A stretch of 64,000 nucleotides of DNA. Origin: an uncultured Clostridia bacterium (GTDB taxonomy: Bacteria > Bacillota > Clostridia > TANB77 > CAG-508). Position numbers and translations under genes: made by a program. Numbering within the stretch: the stretch's first letter is position 1; every line of letters begins with the position of its first letter. The stretch lies in contig CAKOYQ010000008.1 in NCBI GenBank assembly GCA_934130935.1, forward strand, positions 9,588-73,587, read 5' to 3'. Positions 55,879-64,000 of this stretch are shown in pieces. Below the pieces are notes generated by a model. The model had not been told where the DNA came from. It ran no database searches and worked only from the letters and a program-made list of their open reading frames with translations.

Positions 55879-56263
55879 ATGAAATATTTAAAAATGCTAA
55901 AAAGAATAGTTTGTATAATATTAAGTGTAATGGTAATAAGCAATATATTTTATAGTAGTATAGTGTATTCTACAAGTGGAACATCAACATTAGGTCCGCT
56001 TAATTCGTATAATGGTCGGAAGTGGAGGAACTTCAACAAAATTGCAAACTAAAGCAGAGATTATATTAGGGGTAATTCAAACTGTGGGAACTATAATATC
56101 TGTTATTGTTCTTATGATAATAGGAATAAAATACATGCTTGGTAGCGTAGAAGAAAGATCGGAATACAAAAAAAGTATGGTTCCGTATTTAATAGGTGCA
56201 GTTTTATTATTTTCGGGAACAGCCATACCACAGATTATATATACACTATCACATAATCTATAA
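55879..56263 (+). CDS. split gene: VirB2/TrbC-like pilin C, needs a +1 shift at CGG
   Basis: ATG 55879 follows AAGGAG. Frame one gives a signal peptide (MKYLKMLKRIVCIILSVMV..., cut near VYSTSG) and stops at 56052 after 57 aa. Skipping the C of CGG 56017-56019 gives GPLNSYNG / GSGGTSTKLQ and then the two-helix pilin body to 56263, 127 aa in all. The restored protein aligns end to end with pilin A (120 aa): linker SYQGTGDIQ against SYNGGSGG, and then GIKYMxGSxEE. The second frame alone would lack the signal peptide, so the shift is needed for a membrane pilin. There is no homopolymer at this junction. Confidence 0.82.
56005..56030 (+). other. candidate +1 frameshift site 3 (GGT CGG A)
   Basis: Frame one reads TAT AAT GGT CGG AAG TGG; skipping the C at 56017 gives GGT GGA AGT GGA GGA. 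No base run longer than two occurs at the joint, which makes a homopolymer sequencing error unlikely. GTGGAGG lies just downstream. Confidence 0.75.
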
Positions 56264-56279
56264 GAATGATATTATTTTA

Positions 56280-56317
56280 GAGTGTTAACAAAGTATAAAA
56301 TTTGTTAGCACTTTTTT
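56280..56317 (+). terminator. terminator after pilin C
   Basis: AGTGTTAACAAA and TTTGTTAGCACT pair (one mismatch region) before TTTTTTG. Confidence 0.8.
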
Positions 56318-56396
56318 GATGAACAATTTTAAAGTATTTAGTTCTAAAAATGATATTGTAATAATATTATTTGAGTAGACAAGGAGGACGGATTAA

Positions 56397-56930
56397 ATGA
56401 AAAGAAAAAGATTAATAGCAATTATAACATTTTTATTAATACTGATGCTTGCATTTTTTGTATATAAAAATATAAGCATTGAAAAAAAGAAAGATGAATA
56501 TCAAGACTATACTCCGCAAGAAGAAATATCTGAAGAACAGAGTAGGCAAACAAAAGTAACATTATATTTCGAAAATATTGATACAGGAGAATTAGAAACA
56601 GAAATAAAAGTAATGGATGCCAATATATTGATAAACAATCCAGAAGAAGAATTAATTAATTTATTAATTAAAGGACCTCAAAGTAGTAATTTAAAAAAAT
56701 TAATTCCAGAAGGAACCGTATTACATGATATTAAAATAGAAAAGTCTTGTGCTATTATTAATGTATCAAATGAATTTTTAAATTATGAAAATGAAGAAAA
56801 TAAATTAAAAATAATTAATAGTATAGTAAATACATTAACTAATTTAAAAGAAATTAAATCTATTAAATTTTTGGTTAATGGTGAGCAAAATGAAAAATTG
56901 TCAGGTGTTTATGTAAAAAATGCTCAATAA
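56397..56930 (+). CDS. membrane-anchored GerMN-domain protein
   Basis: 177 aa. One N-terminal helix (about 6-22), then a charged linker and a GerMN domain (about 55-170): VTLYFENIDTGELETEI, LLIKGPQSSNLKKLIPEGTVLHDIKIEKSCAIINVSNEFL, then LTNLKEIKSIKFLVNGEQ. GerMN domains occur in spore germination and wall-associated lipoproteins. CAAGGAGG ribosome site. It lies at the end of the T4SS-2 locus behind a terminator and may or may not belong to it. Confidence 0.82.
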   Translation: MKRKRLIAIITFLLILMLAFFVYKNISIEKKKDEYQDYTPQEEISEEQSRQTKVTLYFENIDTGELETEIKVMDANILINNPEEELINLLIKGPQSSNLKKLIPEGTVLHDIKIEKSCAIINVSNEFLNYENEENKLKIINSIVNTLTNLKEIKSIKFLVNGEQNEKLSGVYVKNAQ

Positions 56931-56942
56931 TAGATAATAAAA

Positions 56943-56968
56943 AGGCTCTTTTATAAGAGTTTTTTTTG
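56943..56968 (+). terminator. terminator after the GerMN gene
   Basis: GCTCTT and AAGAGT pair around a 4-nt loop, followed by T8. Confidence 0.6.
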
Positions 56969-57229
56969 ATATTAAATAAATATGGTATTTATTTTGTTAA
57001 AAAGATATTTTTTTAATTAATGAAAATTAAATATTAATTAAAAATAAATAAATATAATTAATTAAAAAATATTTAAAATAATAAAATCAAAATATTTATA
57101 AATAAATTAAAATAAGAAATTTTTTGAAATGATAAAAAAATTATACTATAAAAATAGTAAATAAATTATTTTTATAGTATTATTTAAAAAACAAAAAAAT
57201 TTAAATAGTATAAAAGTAAATATAATATA

Positions 57230-60200
57230 TGGTTAATAAAAAAATATTTAAATGTTTTGAATAATATAAAAAGTGCTACAATGTAATGTGAATATTTTCC
57301 AGAAACACATTTGGAACTATACTGGGAAACGTTATTATGCAAGGGATTTGGAATATTAATCAAGTAAAAGAAGATAAATATTTAACCTGGTGTACAATAT
57401 AATAAATATATTAGATTTATTAAAGAATATATAAAGAGGTAAAAAGCTTTTGTACAAAAAAAAGAACTTTATTTGTATAAACTTTAATGAATAGTTTTGC
57501 TAAAACAAAAGTTTGGGTCATTATAACAATATAGACAATATTATTATAATATGTGGTGTGAAAATAATTAAATAGAAAATGATTTATATATTAATTAAAA
57601 ATAATTATTTAACTAATAAAAATTAAATAATAAATAAATAAAAATCAAAAAAATTAATTTTAAAAATATTTAGAATAATAAAATTAAAATATTTATAAAT
57701 AAATTAAGATAAAAATATAAATTAAATAATATAGGAATTAAAATAAATAATTTTCCGGAATAATAAAAAAATATAAAAAAAATGGTAGATAAATTATTTT
57801 TATTTTATAGTATTTTTTAATAAACAAAAAAAATTTTAAACATTATAAAAATAAATATAATATATGTTTAATAAAAAAATATTAAATAAATAATTAATAT
57901 TTATAAGAGATAATTGATAAATTTATAAGTTATATCCTTTGATATAAAATTAGTAAAGTTATGCAGGAAAAATCTATTTTTATTGTAGTAAAAAAAAGAT
58001 TTGTATGTTTTTGTTAATGATAAAAAATTATTTATATATTATTAAAAGTAATTTTTGAATTAATAAAAATTAAATAATAAATAAATATAAATTAAAAATA
58101 AAAATAATTAATTTTAAATAATAAAATTAAAATAAAAAAATATAAATAAAATAATATATAAATAAAAATAAAAATTTTCTGAAATAATAAAAATAAATTT
58201 TAATATAAAAAGAATATTTAATAAATTATTTTTATTAACATTTTATAATATTATTTAATAAACAAATAAATAATAAAAAATATTATAAAGATAGAGAATA
58301 TATATTTATAATGAAAAAATATTAAATAAATAATTAATATTTATAAGAGAGATTAATAAATTTATGAATTATATTTTCTAATATTAAACTATTAAAATGA
58401 TGTAAATGAAATTTATTTTTATTCTAATAAAAGATATTTAAATGTTTTGGATAATAGAAAAGGACTATAATTTAATGTAAATGTTTTCCAAAAATATACT
58501 TGAGCTTATATGGGAAAACATTATTATATAAGGAATTGTGGATACTAATCAGGTAGAATAAAATAAAAGTTTGATTTAAAATGGAATATAACGAATATAT
58601 TATATTTATTAAAAGATTTTTAAAGAAATAGGAATGGTAATGTATATAAAAAGGGCATTTTTTGTGATAAATTTTAAAGGGCAGTTTTATAAAAACAAAA
58701 GTTCAATTAATGATATGTATAATAATATTATTATAATAAATACTAAAAAAAATAATTAAATAAAAAAGAAGTTATATATAAACTATAAATAATTTTTTAA
58801 TTATGAAAATTAAATATAAATTAAAAACAAAAATAATTAATTAAAAAAATATTAAGAATAATAAAATTATAATAAATAAAATAATATATAAATTAAAATA
58901 AAAATTTTCTGAAATAATAAAAATAAATTTTAATACAAAAAGGATATTTAATAAATTATTCTTAATAATATTTTATAATATTATTTAAAAAACAAATAAA
59001 TAATAAAAAATATTATAAAGATAAAGGGTACATATTTTTAATAAAAAAAGTTAAATAAGCAATTAATAGTTATAAGAGAGGTTAATAAATTTACACTCTA
59101 ATATAAAGCTATTAAAATGACATAAATGAGATCTATTTTTATTTTAATAGAAAAAATATTTAAATGTTTTAAATGTATAATAGTGTTATAATTTAATGTA
59201 AATGTTTTCCAAGTACACATTTGTGTTTATATTGGAAAACGTTAATATTCAAGGTGTTTTGGATATTAATCAAGTAAAAAAGAAAAATATTTGACCTAGG
59301 GTACAATATAATAAATATATTATATGTATTAAAGAATCTATAAAGAAATAGGAAGTTCTTATACATAAAAAAGAACTTAATTCTTATAAATTTTAATGAA
59401 TAGTTTTGCCAAAACGAAAGTTTGGGTAATTATAATAGTATGGGCAATATTATTATAATAAATGATAGAAAAACAATTAAATAAAAAATGATTTACACAT
59501 TAATAAAAAATAATTATTTATTAATAAGAATTAAATAGTAAATAAAAACAAAAATAATTAATTTAAAAAATATTTAGAATAATAAAATTAAAATATTTAT
59601 AAATAAATTAAAACAAAAATATAAATTAAAATAAATTAAAGAATATATGAATTAGAATAAATAATTTTTTAAAGTAATAAAAATTAATATTAATATAAAA
59701 AAGTCGTAAATAAATTATTTTTATTATATTAATATTTTATAGTATTATTTAATAAATAAAAAAATCTTTAATATTATAAAAATAAATATAATATATGTTT
59801 AATAAAAAAATATTAAATAAATAATTAATGTTTATAAGAGATAATTAATAAATTTATTAATTATATGCTCAATATAAGATTATGGAGTTAAGAAAGGTAT
59901 ATCTATTTTTGTTGTAGTAAAAAATATATTTATATACTTTTTATAATACGAAAAAATTATAATTAAATGTAATAATTTTCCAGACATATATATAGGATTA
60001 TATTTGAAAGAGTCATTACACAATGAGTTGAAGATATTAATCAAGTAAAAAGATAGAAAATATTTAACTTAAAATAGAATATGATAAATGCATTGATGTA
60101 TAAAAAAATCATAAAGAAACAGAGTGCTATTAAATATAAAAAAGAACTTAATTTTTATAAACTTTAATGAATATTTTTGCAGAAACAAAAGTTTGACTTA

Positions 60201-62340
60201 CTATAATAATATAGACAATATTATTATAATAAATGCGAGAAAAATGATTAAATAAAAATTAATTTATAAAGTATTAAAAATAATTTTTAAATTAATAAAA
60301 ATTAAATAATAAGTAAATATAGATTAAAAATAAAAAATAATTAATTAAAAAAATCTTAAGAATAATAAAATTAAAATATTCTGAAAAATAAATTAAATAA
60401 TAAATATAAATGAAAAATAAAAATAATTAATTAAAAAAATATTTGGAATAATAAAATTAAATAATTTTCCGAACAATAAAGAAATTATGATATAAAAATG
60501 GTAAATATATTATTTTTATTTTATAAAAAATTTTAAAATCTTATAAAGATAAATATTTAACCTAGAGTACAATATGATAAAAATATTAAGTTATTAAAAA
60601 ATCTATAAAGAGATAGGAGGGGAATTTATACAAAAGTAATATTTGTTGTAATAAATTTTAAGGTATAGTTTTATAAAAACAAAAGTTCTGGTTGGTTAAT
60701 AATATGTATAATATTATTATAATAAACGCTGTGAAAATAATTATATAAAAAAGAATTTATGTATAAACTAGAAATAATTTTTTAATTAATGAAAATTAAA
60801 TATAAATTAAAAATAAATATAATTAATTAAAAAATATTTTAAATAATAAAATTAAAATATTAAAATTAAAATATTAAAAAAAATAAATTAAATAATAAAT
60901 AAATATAAATTGAAAACAAAAATAATTAATTAAAAAAATATTTAGAATAATAAGATTAAAATATTTATAAATAAATTAAAATAAAAAAATTATAAAATAA
61001 AAATATTAGATAAATTATTTTTATTTTATAGTAATATTTAATAGAAATAATTTTTAAATATTATAAAAATAAATATAATATATTCTTAATAAAAAATAAT
61101 TGATATTTATAAGAGAGATTAATAAATTTATGAATTATATGCTCTAATATAAGATTAGTAAAGTTATGCAAGGCATATATTTTTTTATTGTAGTAAAAAA
61201 TATATTTATATGCTTTTTATAATGTGAAAAAATTATAATTAAATGTAAATGTTTTCCAGACATATATATAGGATTATATTTGAAAGAGTCATTACACAAT
61301 GAGTTGGAGATATTAATCAAGTAAAAAGATAGAGAATATTTAACTTAAAATAGAATATGATAAATACATTGATTTATAAAAAATCATAAAGAAAGAGGGT
61401 GCTATTAAATATAAAAAGAACTTAATTTTTTATAAACTTTAATGAATATTTTTGTAGAAACAAAAGTTTGGCTTACTATAATAATATAGACAATATTATA
61501 ATAAATGCGAGAGAAATGATTAAATAAAAATTTATTTATAGAGTATTAAAAATAATTTTTAAATTAATAAAAATTAAATAATAAATAAATATAGATTAAA
61601 AATAAAAAAAATTAATTAAAAAAATATTTAGAATAATAAAAATAAATTAAATAATAAATATAAATGAAAAATAAAATAATTAATTTAAAAAATATTTAAA
61701 ATAATAAAATTAAAATAAAAAAATATAATTAAAATAATATATAAATAAAAATTTTCTGAAATAATAAAAATAAATTTTAATACAAAAAGAATATTTAATA
61801 AATTATTTTTATTAATATTTTATAATATTATTTAATAAACAAATAAATAATAAAAAATATTATAAAGATAAAGAATATATATTTATAATAAAAAAATATT
61901 AAATAAATAATTAATATTTATAAGAGAGATTAATAAATTTATGAATTATATGCTCTAATATTAAGATATTAAAATGACGAAAGTAAGATGTGCTTTTATT
62001 GTAATAAAAAAATATTTAGATGTTTGGAATAATATAAAAAGCATTATAATTTATTGTAAATGTTTTCCAGGCATATATTTGGACTTATATTGGAAAACTT
62101 CTTTATGCAAGGGATTTGGAATATCAATCAAGTAAAAAAAGATAAATATTCAACTTAGAGTGCAATATGATAAACGTATTAAGTTATTAAAGAATCTATA
62201 AAGAGATAGAAAGCTCTTGGACATTAAAAAGAACTTTATTCTTATAAATTTTAATGAATACTTTTACAAAAACAAAAGTTTGATTCACTATAATAAAATA
62301 GATAATATTATTATAATAAATGTTAGAAAAATAATAAAAA
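57230..62340 (+). repeat. A+T desert of about six and a half diverged direct repeats
   Basis: About 5 kb without any credible ORF. A core of about 260-270 bp recurs in the same orientation near 57291, 58481, 59199, 59967, 61241 and 62055, with a partial copy near 60541. Each core has GTTTTCCA...TGGAAAAC able to form a hairpin (well kept in the first, second, third and last, decayed in the copies at 59967 and 61241), then AATATTAATCAAGTAAAA, a TATAAAGA block, AAAGAACTT, ACTTTAATGAATA, AAACAAAAGTTTG and ATAGACAATATTATTATAATA. Linkers share a second block with ATAAGAGAGATTAATAAATTTATG (near 57910, 58343, 59070, 59832, 61100, 61920). Units are about 0.7-1.2 kb. Confidence 0.75.
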
Positions 62341-62455
62341 ATATAAATAAAAAAATAATATATAAATTAAAATAAATAATTTCTTAAAATAATAAAAAAT
62401 AAATTATTTTTATTTTATAGTATCATTTAATAAATAAAAAATAATTAAAAAATTT

Positions 62456-62546
62456 TAGAAGGCAATATTTGATATGCTTTGTACAGTAAAAATTTTATAT
62501 ATTAATTCTCTGTTAACTTTACTATTTTGAATGCCTTCTAATTTTT
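62456..62546. terminator. long hairpin flanking the desert
   Basis: TTAGAAGGCA at 62456 and TGCCTTCTAA near 62531 pair around a 60-nt loop and have TTTTT on both sides. It may end the minus-strand proline-rich gene. Confidence 0.4.
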
Positions 62547-62559
62547 ATTTAAATAGAAA

Positions 62560-62886
62560 TTATTTTAGTAAATGTATTAATTTTACATATTTTATAAAAT
62601 TACTAAAGTTATTCAAAAAACATTCAACATCATTTAAAGAAGTGCATGTATTTTTCTTTATTGATTTAAAAGTTAATTTCTTTTTTGGTGGAGGGCCTTT
62701 CTTTTTTGGAGGTTTGCAAGGAGGAGGTGGAGACTTAGGAACATCAAGAGTGCTAGCATTTCGGGATGGAAATATAGGAGGAGTGTTTTTATATTGATTA
62801 TTATGTTGAATGTTAGTATTATTATAAGAGTAATTTCTTTGTGATCGATAATGGGGATAATGATAATTTTTATAAAAATTAGTCAT
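62560..62886 (-). CDS. small Tyr/Asn- and Pro-rich protein of unknown function
   Basis: 108 aa from ATG 62886, preceded by AAAGAGAG. The N-terminus is rich in Tyr, Asn and His (MTNFYKNYHYPHYRSQRNYSYNN), the middle has PPPPCKPPKKKGPPPKKK, and the end is a helix (SLNDVECFLNNFSNFIKYVKLIHLL). No family recognised. The Tyr-rich head resembles clostridial spore-coat-type small proteins only in composition. The regular ribosome site and G/C-richer segment (62690-62740) support a gene rather than chance. Confidence 0.5.
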   Translation of the reverse strand: MTNFYKNYHYPHYRSQRNYSYNNTNIQHNNQYKNTPPIFPSRNASTLDVPKSPPPPCKPPKKKGPPPKKKLTFKSIKKNTCTSLNDVECFLNNFSNFIKYVKLIHLLK

Positions 62887-63031
62887 AAAAATCACGCTCT
62901 CTTTAAAACTATTTAAAGAAAAATTTTATTTTTTTCTTATTTGTTTTATTATATGAAAAAAAATAAAAATAGTTCATTTTTATTAAAAAGTATGGTAAAA
63001 TATATACATAATAATTGAGAGGAAAATGAAA

Positions 63032-63865
63032 ATGAATGGAAAATTATATATAGTGGCGACTCCGATTGGGAATTTAGAAGATATAACATTAAGGGCATTG
63101 AGAATATTAAAGGATGTTGATATAATAGCTGCCGAAGATACAAGGCAAACATTAAAATTATTAAATCATTTTGAGATATCCAAACCTTTAATGAGTTATC
63201 ATAGACATAATGAAGAAATAAAAAGTAATATATTAATAGAAAAGTTAAAAAAAGGTAATAATATTGCATTAGTTTCAGATGCTGGAACTCCAGGAATTTG
63301 TGATCCAGGAGAAGAAATTATAAAAAAATCGATTGAAGAACAAATAGAAGTCATACCAATACCTGGACCATGTGCGATGATTAATGCACTTATTGCTTCA
63401 GGAGTAGATACTAAAGAATTTTGTTTTTTGGGTTTTCTACCATTAAATAAAAAGCTAAGAAAAGAAAAAATAGAAGAAATAAAAAATGCAGAAAAAACAA
63501 TAATAATATATGAAGCACCACATAAAATGAAAAATACATTAGGGGATTTAAAATACATATTAAAAGATAGGAAAGTTGTTTTGGCAAGAGAGTTGACAAA
63601 AGTACATGAGGAATTTGTTAGGAAAGATATAGAAGAATTGTTAACGATTGTAGATAATCTTAAAGGAGAAATGATATTAATAATAGAAGGAATAAAGAAA
63701 AAAAATAATGTAGAAAATAAATTAAATAATTTAACTTTAGAGGAGCATTATAAATATTATGAAAATCAAGGAATTGATAAAAAGGAAATTATAAAAAAAA
63801 TATCCAAGGATAGAAATGTTAATAAAAATGATATATATATGAAGTTTGTTAAAGATAAAAAATAA
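63032..63865 (+). CDS. rsmI: 16S rRNA 2'-O-ribose C1402 methyltransferase RsmI
   Basis: 277 aa from ATG 63032 (GAGAGG 9 nt upstream); ATG 63026 is also possible. Tetrapyrrole-methylase fold: KLYIVATPIGNLEDITLRALRILKDVDIIAAEDTR, the RsmI signature SYHRHNE, ALVSDAGTPGICDPGEE and VIPIPGPCAMINALIASG, then FLPLNKKLRKEKIEE and LARELTKVHEEF. It methylates C1402 in the ribosomal P site. Single gene with its own terminator, separated from T4SS-2 by the desert. Confidence 0.95.
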   Translation: MNGKLYIVATPIGNLEDITLRALRILKDVDIIAAEDTRQTLKLLNHFEISKPLMSYHRHNEEIKSNILIEKLKKGNNIALVSDAGTPGICDPGEEIIKKSIEEQIEVIPIPGPCAMINALIASGVDTKEFCFLGFLPLNKKLRKEKIEEIKNAEKTIIIYEAPHKMKNTLGDLKYILKDRKVVLARELTKVHEEFVRKDIEELLTIVDNLKGEMILIIEGIKKKNNVENKLNNLTLEEHYKYYENQGIDKKEIIKKISKDRNVNKNDIYMKFVKDKK

Positions 63866-63897
63866 AGATGCAGATTTTCTGCATCTTTACTTTTTTG
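63863..63897 (+). terminator. rsmI terminator
   Basis: AAAGATGCAG and CTGCATCTTT form a perfect 10-bp stem with a 5-nt loop, followed by ACTTTTTT. Confidence 0.88.
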
Positions 63898-63902
63898 GCT
63901 TA

Positions 63903-64000
63903 TGAAAACCCCGTGTTTTACGCGGGGTTCTAAAAGCTTCTAGCTATGGGTAGAAAAAATCCTCCTTTTTGATATAATAGATGTGGTCGCCAACCGCAAA
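63903..64000. mobile_element. possible IS200/IS605-type element end
   Basis: AACCCCGTG and CGCGGGGTT form a G+C-rich hairpin (63907-63929) unlike anything nearby, followed by CTTCTAGCTATGGGTAGAAA, a phrase I associate with IS200/IS605 (TnpB/omega-RNA) ends, and GATATAATAG. The window ends before any transposase could be seen, so this remains tentative. Confidence 0.35.

Noticed and set aside
49760..56263. Ordinary pseudogenes or assembly errors as the explanation of the three splits
   Set aside because: Cannot be excluded without reads, but identical CGGA at all three, no in-frame CGG elsewhere, full-length open frames on both sides and good ribosome sites make it less likely.
57230..62340. 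CRISPR array
   Set aside because: The units are about 0.7-1.2 kb, diverged, and have no short identical repeats with unique spacers.

Overview
The window is the replication-origin region of a very A+T-rich, monoderm, clostridia-like Firmicute, probably uncultivated. The evidence is the dnaA/dnaN/recF/gyrB block beside rpmH/rnpA/yidD/yidC/jag/mnmE/mnmG/rsmG/parA/parB, strong AAGGAGGTG-type ribosome sites, DnaD and DnaI-type replication proteins, a VanW protein and surface proteins with Gram-positive membrane anchors. No species name is supported by the sequence alone.

Layout. 1-10.6 kb (minus): a three-gene surface operon, VanW/G5 protein first, then two giant SdrD-B/DUF11-like adhesins. 10.8-12.7 kb: a small CBM25-like protein, an SDR reductase, a tRNA-Lys/Glu/Thr cluster and a DUF1858 protein. 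12.8-16.5 kb (plus): first half of a type IV secretion (T4SS-1) set: coupling protein, VirB2-like, VirB6-like, PrgI/VirB3-like. 16.6-18.7 kb: DnaD-like and DnaI-like proteins. 18.8-21.3 kb: gyrA. 21.3-25.3 kb: an XRE regulator and the rest of T4SS-1 (VirB4 N-terminal-domain protein, VirB4 ATPase, unknown protein), which separates gyrA from gyrB. 25.3-26 kb: a likely non-coding RNA. 26-32.4 kb (minus): gyrB, recF, dnaN, oriC, dnaA. 32.8-41.7 kb (plus): rpmH to parB, interrupted by a 290-bp palindrome. 41.8-42.1 kb: two tRNA-Ser genes. 42.3-56.9 kb (plus): a second, larger T4SS (T4SS-2) with three VirB2-like pilins, PrgI, VirB4-N, VirB4, VirB6, two VirB8/NTF2-like proteins, a three-domain cell-wall hydrolase and a GerMN protein. 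57-62.4 kb: a gene-free A+T desert made of diverged direct repeats. 63-63.9 kb: rsmI, then what may be an IS200/IS605 end.

Main discovery candidate. Three T4SS-2 genes (the wall hydrolase, a VirB8-like protein and a VirB2-like pilin) are each split into two overlapping frames. In all three the continuous protein is restored by the same event, a +1 shift at an in-frame CGG codon followed by A, so the ribosome would skip C and read GGA. Reading the other genes by eye (about 17,000 codons) I found no other in-frame CGG, although CGA, CGC and CGT are used. This looks like an unassigned CGG codon used as a programmed +1 frameshift signal (or a CGGA quadruplet codon) that joins membrane or signal segments to extracellular domains of one secretion machine.

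No relaxase is visible with either T4SS, and only T4SS-1 has a coupling protein here, so the two sets may share it or T4SS-2 may secrete proteins. Protein family calls rest on motifs recognised by eye, not on searches.
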